Shown here one piece after another: positions 52,061 to 61,400 of a DNA stretch of 64,000 nt; position 1 is the stretch's first letter; the number at the start of each line of letters is the position of its first letter. The stretch is from Chitinophagaceae bacterium (GTDB taxonomy: Bacteria > Bacteroidota > Bacteroidia > Chitinophagales > Chitinophagaceae): assembly GCA_028288585.1 (NCBI GenBank), contig JAQBNL010000016.1:16460-80459 (forward strand). Reading direction: 5' to 3'. A program made the translations under genes and the position numbers. The notes under the pieces are model-generated. The model saw only the letters and a list, made by a program, of their open reading frames with translations, did no database searches and was not told the DNA's origin.

Positions 52061-53215
52061 ATGGATTTAATATGTTTTAGTCACTTAAGATGGAACTTTG
52101 TTTACCAGAGGCCCCAGCACCTTATGAACAGGTATGCGAGGCAAAACCGTGTGTTTTTAATTGAAGAACCTCTTTTTGATGTTGATGATAGCCAGTTGCA
52201 ATTAGACCGTAAAGGAAACTTAACAGTTGTTATCCCGCATATCCAGCATGGTCTTTCAGAAGAGGATGCCGTTTTTCAACAGGTAATGCTGCTAAGATTG
52301 CTGTTTGAGGAAGAGAATATCACCGATTATTTCTTTTGGTATTATACTCCAATGGCGCTGGCTGTGGGAAATTACTTCTCTCCTAAAATGATTATATATG
52401 ATTGTATGGATGAGCTGTCATTGTTTAAAAATGCACCCCCTGCATTAAAAGAGAGGGAAAAAGAATTGTTCGATAAAGCTGACCTAGTATTTACAGGTGG
52501 CCATAATTTATACCAGGCAAAAAAGGATTCTCATCATAATATTTTTCCTTTTCCAAGCAGTATAGATAAAGAGCATTTTGCACAGGCCCGTAACATCACA
52601 ACCAATCGGGAAGACCAGGCAGATATTCCTCATCCAAGATTTGGTTTCTACGGAGTGATTGATGAAAGATTTGATATAGATCTTATAAAAGAAGTGGCTG
52701 AAAGAAAACCGGAATGGCATTTTGTAATTGTTGGCCCTACGGTTAAAATAGATCCCGAAACGCTTCCCCGATTAAATAACATTCATTACCTGGGCAGCAG
52801 AAGCTATGAAGAACTTCCAAAGTATCTTGCCGGTTGGGATATTGCACTCATTCCCTTTCTTAGAAATGATTCCACAAGGTATATTAGTCCAACAAAAACG
52901 CCGGAATATCTTGCCGGAGGAAAACCGGTTATATCAACCTCTATAATTGATGTAGTAACACCTTATGGCGTAAATAACCTTGTTCATATAGCTGATACGG
53001 CTGACGAATTTATAGCCGCGGCGGAAATTGAGTTTAACAGACAGGATCGTGATAAGTGGCTTGAAAAAATTGATCAGTTCCTTTCACAAAATTCATGGGA
53101 TAAAACATGGAGTAGAATGATGCAGCACATCACCGATACCATAAAAGCAAAATTGAATGGGAGTGCGAATAACATTTTAAAAAATTTAAACAATAAGGAG
53201 AACGTATATGTTTGA
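52061..53215 (+). CDS. TuaH-like glycosyltransferase (GT-B fold)
   Basis: 384 residues. The N-terminus MDLICFSHLRWNFVYQRPQH is characteristic of the TuaH/YkvP-like glycosyltransferases often encoded with UDP-galactopyranose mutase. The second domain has FGFYGVIDERFDIDLI, a nucleotide-binding DLVFTGG-type loop earlier, and YISPTKTPEYLAGGKPVISTS, which matches the GT4 donor-site region. It probably transfers galactofuranose or a related sugar onto a surface glycan (inference). It overlaps glf by eight bases and begins the operon. Confidence 0.88.
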   Translation: MDLICFSHLRWNFVYQRPQHLMNRYARQNRVFLIEEPLFDVDDSQLQLDRKGNLTVVIPHIQHGLSEEDAVFQQVMLLRLLFEEENITDYFFWYYTPMALAVGNYFSPKMIIYDCMDELSLFKNAPPALKEREKELFDKADLVFTGGHNLYQAKKDSHHNIFPFPSSIDKEHFAQARNITTNREDQADIPHPRFGFYGVIDERFDIDLIKEVAERKPEWHFVIVGPTVKIDPETLPRLNNIHYLGSRSYEELPKYLAGWDIALIPFLRNDSTRYISPTKTPEYLAGGKPVISTSIIDVVTPYGVNNLVHIADTADEFIAAAEIEFNRQDRDKWLEKIDQFLSQNSWDKTWSRMMQHITDTIKAKLNGSANNILKNLNNKENVYV

Positions 53216-54356
53216 TTATTTAATAGTTGGGGCTGGCTTCGCAGGTAGTGTGCTGGCAGAAAGACTGGCTTCAAAAGCAGGAAAAAAGGTTTTAATTATA
53301 GATCAGCGGAACCACATTGGTGGTAATGCCTATGATTATTATAATAAAGATGGCATATTGGTTCATAAATATGGGCCCCATATTTTTCATACCAACTCAA
53401 AAGATGTGTTTGAATATTTGAGCCAGTTTACACCATGGAGACAATATGAGCATAAAGTACTGGCAAGCGTTGACGGGCAATTGGTTCCCATACCTATCAA
53501 CCTTAATACAATCAACCAGATGTACGGCCTTAATCTTAGCTCTGACCAGGTAGAGGATTTTTTTGCATCCCGGGCAGAAAAGGTGAGCAGGGTGGTAACG
53601 TCAGAAGATGTGGTAGTAAGTAAAGTGGGTCGTGAATTATATGAAAAATTCTTTAAAGGATATACACGCAAGCAATGGGATCTTGACCCTTCGGAGCTCG
53701 ATGCTTCGGTAACAGCAAGGGTGCCAACAAGAACAAATAAAGATGACAGGTATTTTACTGATACCTACCAGGCTATGCCATTGTATGGATATACAAAGAT
53801 GTTTGAGAAAATGTTATCTCATCCCAACATTAAAATAATGTTGAACACTGATTATAAAGAAATAGTAGATAGTATTCCGCATAAGTTTATGATCTATACG
53901 GGCCCCGTGGATGCCTATTTTAATTACTGCTATGGAAAGCTTCCTTACCGGTCCCTGGAATTTAAATTTGAAACCGTAGAGGCAGAAAAATATCAACAGA
54001 CAGGCACCGTAAATTATCCAAATGAACATCCATATACAAGGATAACCGATTTTAAATACCTGACCGGTCAAAAACATCCAAAGACAACAATAGTATATGA
54101 ATATCCTAAAGCCGAAGGAGATCCTTACTACCCCGTTCCCCGGCCGGAAAATGCGGAGATCTATAAAAAATATCAGCAGCTTACTGCTGCTATGACAAAT
54201 ACTTATTTTGTTGGGCGGCTTGCTACTTATAAATATTACAATATGGACCAGGTAGTAGCCCAATCACTAACCCTGTTTAAAAAATTGATGCAACGTCAAC
54301 CGGAAACTCATGTCAACGGACAAAAAGTTACAACAAGCAAGCTCCAGCAATCTTGA
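53208..54356 (+). CDS. glf: UDP-galactopyranose mutase
   Basis: A 382-residue flavoprotein. FAD binding is seen in YLIVGAGFAGSVLAERL, and family landmarks are QRNHIGGNAYDY, YGPHIFHTN, FFKGYTRKQWDLD and ARVPTRTNKDDRYF. It converts UDP-galactopyranose to UDP-galactofuranose, the donor for galactofuranosyl surface polymers. The start overlaps the glycosyltransferase stop by eight bases, and the stop overlaps the GH1-RmlD gene by 47 bases. An AAGGAG sequence precedes the ATG, a rare good ribosome-binding site in this genome. Confidence 0.95.
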   Translation: MFDYLIVGAGFAGSVLAERLASKAGKKVLIIDQRNHIGGNAYDYYNKDGILVHKYGPHIFHTNSKDVFEYLSQFTPWRQYEHKVLASVDGQLVPIPINLNTINQMYGLNLSSDQVEDFFASRAEKVSRVVTSEDVVVSKVGRELYEKFFKGYTRKQWDLDPSELDASVTARVPTRTNKDDRYFTDTYQAMPLYGYTKMFEKMLSHPNIKIMLNTDYKEIVDSIPHKFMIYTGPVDAYFNYCYGKLPYRSLEFKFETVEAEKYQQTGTVNYPNEHPYTRITDFKYLTGQKHPKTTIVYEYPKAEGDPYYPVPRPENAEIYKKYQQLTAAMTNTYFVGRLATYKYYNMDQVVAQSLTLFKKLMQRQPETHVNGQKVTTSKLQQS

Positions 54357-56529
54357 GCTTTGGGGTGGTATTGAATGCACTATAAACAGGATTAATGATA
54401 CCTATCTTGACCAGCTGGAGTATGCCAATCATTATACAAGAGAAACCGATCCTTCTCTCATTGCCGGGCTGGGTATAAAAACCCTGCGCTATCCAATTTT
54501 ATGGGAACGGCATCAACCAAATCCTTACACAGAAATAGATTGGAGCTGGACAGAAAAACAATTGGCTATTTTAATCAATAAGGGTATTAAACCTATTGCA
54601 GGGTTAGTTCATCATGGCAGTGGGCCTGCGTTCACTAATTTACTGGATGAAAATTTTGCTGAAGGCCTCGCAAACTATGCTGAAAAAGTAGCAACAAAGT
54701 TTCCATGGATAGAATATTATACCCCCGTTAATGAGCCACTGACCACTGCACGCTTTAGCGGGTTGTATGGCTTTTGGTACCCACATGCAAAGAACGATGT
54801 AAGTTTTGCTAAAATGCTTTTGAACCAAATGAAAGGTGTTGTTTTGGCAATGAAGGCAATCCGCAGGATTAACCCCTCCGCAATGCTGGTACAAACAGAA
54901 GACCTCGGAAAAACTTATTGCTCTCCTTCCTTACAATACCAGGCAAATTTTGAAAACGAAAGAAGATGGCTTACTTATGACCTGTTGTGCGGTAATGTAA
55001 AGCCGGGGCATAAAATGTGGAATTATTTTTTAAGATTAGGAATACCGGAAACCTCTTTAAATTTCTTTTTAGAGAATCCTTGCCCGCCGGCTATAATGGG
55101 GTTCAATCATTATATAACTTCTGAACGTTTTATTGATGAGGATTATAAAAAATATCCCTCCTTTACACATGGGGGTAACGAGTTGCAGGTGTATGCAGAT
55201 GTAGAAGCGTGCCGGGTTCCGCATAGCCAACCCAGCGGCTTAAGGGTATTATTAAAAGAGGCCTGGCAAAAATTTAAATTACCAATAGCAATAACTGAAG
55301 TGCAGCTTAATTGCGGCAGAGAAGATCAGGCAAGATGGTTAACAGAAGTGTGGGATATTTGTTTATCTCTCAGGAATGAGGGATTAGATATTAGAGCTGT
55401 TACTGCCTGGGCATTATTTGGATCTTACGGATGGAATAAGCTGCTGACTTCAAAAAAAATGGATTATGAACCCGGGGCATTTGATGTGGGTTCCGGATTT
55501 CCAAGAGCTACAGTGCTAACATCTGTTATCAAAGCATTGGTCTCCCAACAAAAATATTCTCATCCATTAATTGAACATAAAGGATGGTGGCAGAGAGATA
55601 TCCGGTTTGTTTATGAAAAATCTTTTAAAACAACAACAGCACTGCCTGACCATGATAATTCTCAGCCTGTATTAATTATTGGTAAACATGGAACGCTCGG
55701 AAAAGCTTTTGGAAAAATATGTGGCATCCGTTCTATTAATTTTAAATTACTGGGCAGGCAGGAGCTTGATATTACGAATGAGTTACAAATTGAGGAGGCT
55801 ATAAACAAATATAATCCGTGGGCTATTATAAATGCGGCCGGTTTTGTAAGAGTTGATGATGCTGAAACAGAAATCGAAAAATGTTTTAATGATAATTCCA
55901 GGGCTGTAAATTTATTGGCTGGCGCCTGTAAAAAATATGGAATACAATTTATGACCTTTTCTTCTGACCTTGTTTTTGACGGAACTAAACAGCATCCTTA
56001 TGTAGAAGGTGATAAAATTAATCCGCTTAATATTTATGGCAGAAGTAAAGCCGAGGCCGAATCTGTTGTTTTAAATATTAATCCTAATACGCTTGTTATT
56101 AGAACAAGCGCATTTTTTGGACCGTGGGATGAGTATAATTTTGTAAGTAATGTAATTAACACACTTTCTGCCAATAATAATTTTGCAGCAGCATCCGATA
56201 TTTTTATTTCTCCTACCTACGTACCCGACCTTGTAAATGTGTCGCTTGATTTATTGGTTGATAATGAAAAAGGAATTTGGCATCTTGCCAATAATGGAGA
56301 AATAACATGGGCTAACCTGGCAAGAAAAGTTTCGGATAAGGCTGGCTTAGATACCGATCTTGTAGAAGGACAACCAATACATCTCCTAAACTGGAAAGCG
56401 CTCCGTCCCAAATACAGCGTGCTTAAAAGTGAAAAAGGAATTCTGCTTCCTACGCTGGATAATGCATTAATGCGTTACTTTGAAGAACGCAGCATTTCAA
56501 TTGAACCGGCAACAATCAGCATTAAATAA
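54310..56529 (+). CDS. fusion of GH1-like glycosidase and RmlD-like dTDP-4-dehydrorhamnose reductase
   Basis: 739 residues with no signal peptide, so cytoplasmic. Residues of about 15-430 form a GH1-type TIM barrel with the acid/base Glu in TPVNEPLT and the nucleophile Glu in ITEVQLNCG (usually ITENG). Residues of about 445-735 form an SDR of the RmlD type: GKHGTLGKAF (NAD(P)), NAAGFVRVD, SSDLVFDG and YGRSKAEAE (catalytic Tyr/Lys), and SPTYVPDL. A reductase of nucleotide sugars fused to a glycosidase is unusual. It overlaps glf by 47 bases, so its expression is tied to galactofuranose synthesis. Actual substrates are unknown. Confidence 0.87.
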   Translation: MSTDKKLQQASSSNLELWGGIECTINRINDTYLDQLEYANHYTRETDPSLIAGLGIKTLRYPILWERHQPNPYTEIDWSWTEKQLAILINKGIKPIAGLVHHGSGPAFTNLLDENFAEGLANYAEKVATKFPWIEYYTPVNEPLTTARFSGLYGFWYPHAKNDVSFAKMLLNQMKGVVLAMKAIRRINPSAMLVQTEDLGKTYCSPSLQYQANFENERRWLTYDLLCGNVKPGHKMWNYFLRLGIPETSLNFFLENPCPPAIMGFNHYITSERFIDEDYKKYPSFTHGGNELQVYADVEACRVPHSQPSGLRVLLKEAWQKFKLPIAITEVQLNCGREDQARWLTEVWDICLSLRNEGLDIRAVTAWALFGSYGWNKLLTSKKMDYEPGAFDVGSGFPRATVLTSVIKALVSQQKYSHPLIEHKGWWQRDIRFVYEKSFKTTTALPDHDNSQPVLIIGKHGTLGKAFGKICGIRSINFKLLGRQELDITNELQIEEAINKYNPWAIINAAGFVRVDDAETEIEKCFNDNSRAVNLLAGACKKYGIQFMTFSSDLVFDGTKQHPYVEGDKINPLNIYGRSKAEAESVVLNINPNTLVIRTSAFFGPWDEYNFVSNVINTLSANNNFAAASDIFISPTYVPDLVNVSLDLLVDNEKGIWHLANNGEITWANLARKVSDKAGLDTDLVEGQPIHLLNWKALRPKYSVLKSEKGILLPTLDNALMRYFEERSISIEPATISIK

Positions 56530-56533
56530 GGTT

Positions 56534-56875
56534 ATGAATACAGCTAAAATAATAAGGCACCGCCATAAAATACATCGTTATATTAACGATGATCTTAAAT
56601 CTGTTGAAGAAGACACGCATTTCAAAATAGTTTTTTCTGCACCATCTGAAATGGAAAAATTTAAAGCCTGGATAGAAAGAAACGGCGGTGAGTATAATTA
56701 TAATAAAAGTGAATGCAGGCAGGAAGGAAAAATGCCGCCTGCAGTTGACGATCTGTTTAAAGATGAAATATGTTGGTGCGATATTATGACCTATTATATT
56801 CTGCACGTTGCCGGCTATTCCTATCACTCTTCTATACATCCATATAAAGGAGAGGTATATATTAAGTCTGCGTAA
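56534..56875 (+). CDS. small unknown protein at the end of the sugar operon
   Basis: 113 residues if it starts at ATG 56534; the track start at 56480 lies inside the fusion gene. I recognise no domain. It is charged at the start (IIRHRHKIHRYINDD) and has an aromatic-rich C-terminal half with CWCDIMTYYILHVAGYSYHSS. There is no signal peptide. It starts four bases after the stop of the GH1-RmlD gene and reads in the same direction, so it is very likely co-translated with the sugar enzymes. Confidence 0.65.
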   Translation: MNTAKIIRHRHKIHRYINDDLKSVEEDTHFKIVFSAPSEMEKFKAWIERNGGEYNYNKSECRQEGKMPPAVDDLFKDEICWCDIMTYYILHVAGYSYHSSIHPYKGEVYIKSA

Positions 56876-56967
56876 ATTTACCCGAAAATTTTATTGGCTT
56901 ATTTTTTATTTAATCATATGCTTATTAAATTATTTTCATCGTAATTTTCAATAATTAAATAAGGCTC

Positions 56968-58071
56968 ATGCTGCAAAAATTACGGTCGGGAAAATATTTA
57001 TCTCTTTTAATAAATCCCCTTGATCTCCTCAGGACAAAAAAAGTATTGCAGGTAAACCCTACCATTGAAGCGCAAAGGAAAGAGCCTGAAGAAACAAAAA
57101 TTTTTGTTTACGATTATAACAGTGAGGAGGTAAAGGTAGAGGAGGTGGCCTCGCTGCCTGCCTGTTACAAATATCTTGACTCTGCAAAAGCAAGCTGGAT
57201 AAATGTTGATGGGTTACGCAAAAGCGATGTTGAAGAAATTTGTAATCATTATGGAATACACCCGCTTATCGCCGAAGATATTTTAAGCATTGGCCAGCGC
57301 CCAAAGATGGATGAGCTGAACGGATTATTGTTTTGCTTATTAAACATGCTCTATTTTAATGAAACAGATAACACCGTGGAAAGTGAGCAGGTAAGTATTG
57401 TGCTAGGGAAAAATTTTGTTATCAGCTTCCAGGAAGATAATACAAAAGATGTATTTAATCCTTTAAGAGAAAAAATAAAAATTGCAGGAAGCAAAATAAG
57501 GCAAAGCGGCGCCGATTATTTATTCTATTCGCTGATAGATATGATAGTTGACAATTATTTTTTAGTGATGGAGAAACTGGGCGAAAGAATTGAAGCATTG
57601 GAAGAAGATATAACACGGCGTGCAGACACAAAAACGCTTTCGAAAATAAATACGCTGCGTAAAGAAATGATCGTTTTAAAAAGAAGCATCTCTCCTGTAC
57701 GGGAGGTCATCAACGGAATTTTGCGAAGCGAAAGCAACCTGGTAGATGAAAAAACAGAAAAATATTTTAAAGATGTTTACGATCATATTGTACAGGCAAA
57801 TGAACTGGCAGAGAATTACCGTGATATGATGATAAACCTTCAGGATCTTTATTTAAGCAATGTGAATTTAAAGATGAATGAAGTGATGAAGGTTATGGCC
57901 GTAGTTACGTGTTTGCTGGCACCGGCAACCGTTATCGGTGGGATCTTCGGGATGAACTTTGAAAAAATTCCGTGGCTGCATAACCAGTTTGGATTTTATC
58001 TTGCCGTAGGTATGATGCTTATAATTCCTATCTGGATGATAGTGATGTTTAAAAGAAGGGGGTGGTTTTGA
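56968..58071 (+). CDS. corA: CorA-type magnesium/cobalt transporter
   Basis: 367 residues. A large cytoplasmic alpha/beta and helical region (to about 305) is followed by two C-terminal membrane helices, with the selectivity motif GMN in GGIFGMNFEKIPW between them. The final helix ends in a Lys/Arg-rich MFKRRGWF tail. It forms a pentameric Mg2+ channel in the inner membrane. It ends directly against the convergent DUF2480 gene with no base between. Confidence 0.94.
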   Translation: MLQKLRSGKYLSLLINPLDLLRTKKVLQVNPTIEAQRKEPEETKIFVYDYNSEEVKVEEVASLPACYKYLDSAKASWINVDGLRKSDVEEICNHYGIHPLIAEDILSIGQRPKMDELNGLLFCLLNMLYFNETDNTVESEQVSIVLGKNFVISFQEDNTKDVFNPLREKIKIAGSKIRQSGADYLFYSLIDMIVDNYFLVMEKLGERIEALEEDITRRADTKTLSKINTLRKEMIVLKRSISPVREVINGILRSESNLVDEKTEKYFKDVYDHIVQANELAENYRDMMINLQDLYLSNVNLKMNEVMKVMAVVTCLLAPATVIGGIFGMNFEKIPWLHNQFGFYLAVGMMLIIPIWMIVMFKRRGWF

Positions 58072-58593
58072 TTACTTTTTTTTATCTGCTGCCTTTTTAT
58101 AAATTGGCACCGTACTGCAAGGTTCCCCATACATTATACTCTTTACCACAGGCGTAAGCAATTTTGTTATTTCAACATACGCTGTTTCAGAAATACTTTT
58201 ATCCCCGCAGCCTTTTATCACAACACGTTTATCAGTAAATTCATTTACGTTTATCCTGGAAAGATTTTTTAAAAATAATGTTCTGTGCAAAAAATCCTCT
58301 GTACCAAAAACAACTTCTTTGGCAACGGGTTGCAAATATGTTGCGGCAAGCATATAAGCCCACATGGGTATTACTGCATCTGCAGAGCAGGTGATGGCAA
58401 CATTTTTATTTTGGTAAGATGTCCAGTCAAGATTTTTTAAAGCTTCGCGGTAATCTTTTTCTTTTAATATCAGCTCCATAAAAAGATGGTCCTTTAAATC
58501 AAACACCGCTGTTTCCTCTTTTGGATAATACTCTTCAAGGTCAAGGGTTACCAACCCGCTCTCCGCTACTTTATTTACAAATACATCTTCCAT
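58072..58593 (-). CDS. DUF2480 family protein
   Basis: 173 residues. It matches the Bacteroidota-specific DUF2480 family from start to end: VFVNKVAESGLVTLDLEEYYP, FDLKDHLFMELILKEKDFR-like text (here KEKDYREAL), and VIKGCGDKSISETAYVEIT. No enzyme motif, signal peptide or membrane segment is seen. The function is unknown. It lies end to end with corA. Confidence 0.9.
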   Translation of the reverse strand: MEDVFVNKVAESGLVTLDLEEYYPKEETAVFDLKDHLFMELILKEKDYREALKNLDWTSYQNKNVAITCSADAVIPMWAYMLAATYLQPVAKEVVFGTEDFLHRTLFLKNLSRINVNEFTDKRVVIKGCGDKSISETAYVEITKLLTPVVKSIMYGEPCSTVPIYKKAADKKK

Positions 58594-58713
58594 ACTGCAA
58601 ATTTACGAAGTGCAAAAGAATTAATAAGCGCAATCCTTTGTGAGTAACGGAATTTTATATTACCTGCTTACATCCGATTTAAATCAGGATGGGGTTAATA
58701 ACAAAAGATATCT

Positions 58714-60855
58714 CTAAAAAAACTTACTTCTCTTATCCTTAATATCCGCTGTCTTTTTTAATGCTTCGAAAGATTTACCTACAGCAGACTGTAATGCCTG
58801 GTTTAGTTTCATAGTTCTTTGTTGTTGTGCAATAGCATCGGGTGCCGGCGGTTTTGTATTAATGCTGTTAACCTTAATTACAAATACACCTGTATTGCCT
58901 TCTATAGCGGGAGAAACTTTGGTTTGATAATCTTTATTAAAAGAAGCGCCTGCAACTTTTGGCTCATTACCTACACCATTAATTATGGCAGCATTAAAAG
59001 TTAGCGTTGAATCTGCCCCTGTTGTAAGCACCTGCTTTTGGTATGCGGCGGCAGCGGTTTCCAGTGTGGCAGTGTTGCCAAGTTTTTTCTTAATCTCTTC
59101 CGCTTTTTTGTTATTGCGAACCAGTGATTCTACCAATGGCCTTGCAGTCTTAACATCCGGTAATCCTTCTTTTACTTTTTTAGTAACTACGGCTACCACA
59201 AATTGATTGCCCACGCTAAAGGGCTCAGATACCTCTCCTTCTTTTGCATCGAATGCCCATTTTACAATAGACCGTGCATCCTGCAAGCCTCCAAGCTGTG
59301 CATCATTTTCTTTTACAACGGCAGGCACATCAACTTTGCTTAACCCGTTTTTCTTTATATACTCATCAAATGCTTTTATGTCCCTTGCCTGTCCTGAAAG
59401 CTTTGTTGCTGCAGCATTTGCCGCGTTAACTGTTTCATCACTGGGTATAATTTCTTTTGCCAGGTACGCCACCTTATAGGCAGGCTGCGGATTTTTCTTT
59501 TCCAGTATTTCTATATAATGCCAGCCGAATTGTGTTTTTACAACCTTCTTAGTTTCGCCTGGTTCATTCAGTAAAAAATCTCCAAACTCTTTTGCAAAAT
59601 TTTCGCTTTGTATAGTAGTAAGGTCAAATGTCATTACACCTTTATCTTTTTTCGCAGCCTCGTCAGTAGAATATTTTTCTTCCAACGCAGTAAAATCTGC
59701 GCCTGCTTTTATTGCTGCTGCAATACTGTCTATCTTTTGTTTAGCAATGCTATCGGCCATTATAACCGCTCCTGTTTGGGGGTTATTGGTTCCTAATAAT
59801 ATATGCCTGCATTTTATACTGTCGGGTAAAATTTTGGTTGAAAGTTTTTTTGCCAGTACATAATTTCCTCCGTCAAGGTATGGTCCGAAAACTTTTCCGT
59901 CAGAGAGGTTTATGATAGAATCTTTATTAGGCATCTGCATCTTTGATTTTAAAGCGTAGCCATCAAAGAAATTTATTGCCGTGGTATTCCTGGCCAAAAA
60001 TGCTTTTGCATTGGTATCTGCTGCAAATTGAGGTTTTAAACTCTCTACCATATTTCTAACCTCCGCACTATCCTTAGCACTGGGTGAGGCGCTGAAGGTT
60101 ATATAAGAAATCATTCTGCCGGCTTCCTGCTTATATTTTAATTTATTTTTTTCAAGATATTTTTCAATATCATCGTCTGTTACTTTTATTGCACTGTCGC
60201 TTATTTCAGCGTATGGGATGGCCACGTAAGAAATATTTGCAAAAGAATTATCCTCTTCGTTTTCTTTGGCCACCATCCATGACGGGGTATACATACTGCC
60301 GGCAATCATGGAAGTATATTTTGTATAAAGGCTGTTTAACCGCATAGGGTCTATCACCTGTGAATTAACTGCCAGACGTTGCTCCTCGTTTTTTGACCTT
60401 TTTGTTTCTGCCCACCATTGCTGCGCTTTTGCCACATCGTATTGCCCGGTTTGAGGGTCAGTAAATGCCTGCTTTAACTGTTGCGGAGCATCGTCACTAA
60501 ACATAGTAACGCTCATTTCTCTTGGCGTAAAGGCCAATCCTAATTTCTCGAATTCTCCTGCTACAATTCTTTCTGCTACCATCTGGTCCCAAACACCCTG
60601 CATTATTTGCTGCCGTACCCCGCCGTTAGTATTTGGATATTGCGCCTCAGCATCTTTTACCTTTGAGTTAAATTCATCGAGCTCAATATCCTTTCCGTTT
60701 ACTACGCCTAAGGTTTTTGAATTATCGCTGCCCCCAAACAATCCTTTTGCAGCACCGCTGCGGGCATCCATTAATAAAAATCCAATAAGGCTTAATGCAA
60801 TTACGCCAATAACAATGGCGGCTCCTTTATCACGTATGGTCTGAATAATAGACAT
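58714..60855 (-). CDS. SurA-N/PpiD-like peptidyl-prolyl isomerase, membrane-anchored
   Basis: 713 residues. A single N-terminal membrane anchor (about 13-29, GAAIVIGVIALSLIGFLLM) is followed by a SurA_N_3 chaperone region with LGVVNGKDIELDEF, and a parvulin domain (about 345-455) with CRHILLGTNN, GADFTALEEKYSTDEA, GVMTFDL and TQFGWHYIEIL. A further C-terminal parvulin-like region may be degenerate. It assists folding of proteins leaving the translocon. It is the second parvulin of the window; the other is secreted and unanchored. Confidence 0.92.
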   Translation of the reverse strand: MSIIQTIRDKGAAIVIGVIALSLIGFLLMDARSGAAKGLFGGSDNSKTLGVVNGKDIELDEFNSKVKDAEAQYPNTNGGVRQQIMQGVWDQMVAERIVAGEFEKLGLAFTPREMSVTMFSDDAPQQLKQAFTDPQTGQYDVAKAQQWWAETKRSKNEEQRLAVNSQVIDPMRLNSLYTKYTSMIAGSMYTPSWMVAKENEEDNSFANISYVAIPYAEISDSAIKVTDDDIEKYLEKNKLKYKQEAGRMISYITFSASPSAKDSAEVRNMVESLKPQFAADTNAKAFLARNTTAINFFDGYALKSKMQMPNKDSIINLSDGKVFGPYLDGGNYVLAKKLSTKILPDSIKCRHILLGTNNPQTGAVIMADSIAKQKIDSIAAAIKAGADFTALEEKYSTDEAAKKDKGVMTFDLTTIQSENFAKEFGDFLLNEPGETKKVVKTQFGWHYIEILEKKNPQPAYKVAYLAKEIIPSDETVNAANAAATKLSGQARDIKAFDEYIKKNGLSKVDVPAVVKENDAQLGGLQDARSIVKWAFDAKEGEVSEPFSVGNQFVVAVVTKKVKEGLPDVKTARPLVESLVRNNKKAEEIKKKLGNTATLETAAAAYQKQVLTTGADSTLTFNAAIINGVGNEPKVAGASFNKDYQTKVSPAIEGNTGVFVIKVNSINTKPPAPDAIAQQQRTMKLNQALQSAVGKSFEALKKTADIKDKRSKFF

Positions 60856-61400
60856 AGATTGCGGTTCGTTGTTTTAAATAAGGCGGCAAAAATAGGCTAA
60901 ATTAGGATAGTAACAAAGTGAAGAAAGCCTGTATAATTAGGTATGACAACCGTTTTAGGGGGTAAGAATAATGATTTGTTTTTAAGTTTTTCAAACCTTC
61001 AAATTTTTCTGTTAACAATGGTATGGGGAGAATTTGTTTTTCCTGTTGAAAAGCGGTCTTTCTTTAAAAATATTCCTTGATAAGAAAGGGTTAATTATGC
61101 TGATTATCGGGATGCTCCCGTTAAAAGGATAGTAACCCACATTTTACCCATACTTCACTAACATGAAATTTTTAAAAATATTCAATAATGTTTTCCTCAT
61201 ACTTTTTAATCCACTTATGTTGACAAACATGCTGCTGTTTATACCAGCATTGTTAAAAGTGAATGTTAATATTTTGTGGAAGAGAGTGGATAAGATGGAA
61301 GTTTTAATTTTGCATCAGATGTTTTTAATTTCCTTTCCACAAATTCACACCCATAATAGTAATAAGCTATTATATAAATAAGGTATTAAATACTAATACT
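60856..61400. other. 545-base intergenic region upstream of nadA and ppiD-like gene
   Basis: This is the longest gene-free stretch. It separates divergent genes and must hold both promoters. A TAATTTTG element at 61305-61312 could be the nadA -7 box with a leader of about 85 bases. At 61088-61138, GGGTTA and TAACCC enclose a CGGGATGCTCCCG hairpin, so a folded RNA is possible. The 72-codon ORF at 61163 has no recognisable family and unusual composition, and I do not call it a gene. Confidence 0.5.

Noticed and set aside
56480-56533. Upstream start of the small operon protein
   Set aside because: It lies inside the GH1-RmlD gene; the ATG four bases after that gene's stop gives a normal start.
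61163-61381. 72-codon ORF upstream of nadA
   Set aside because: No recognisable family, AT-driven composition, and it overlaps the likely nadA promoter at 61305-61312.
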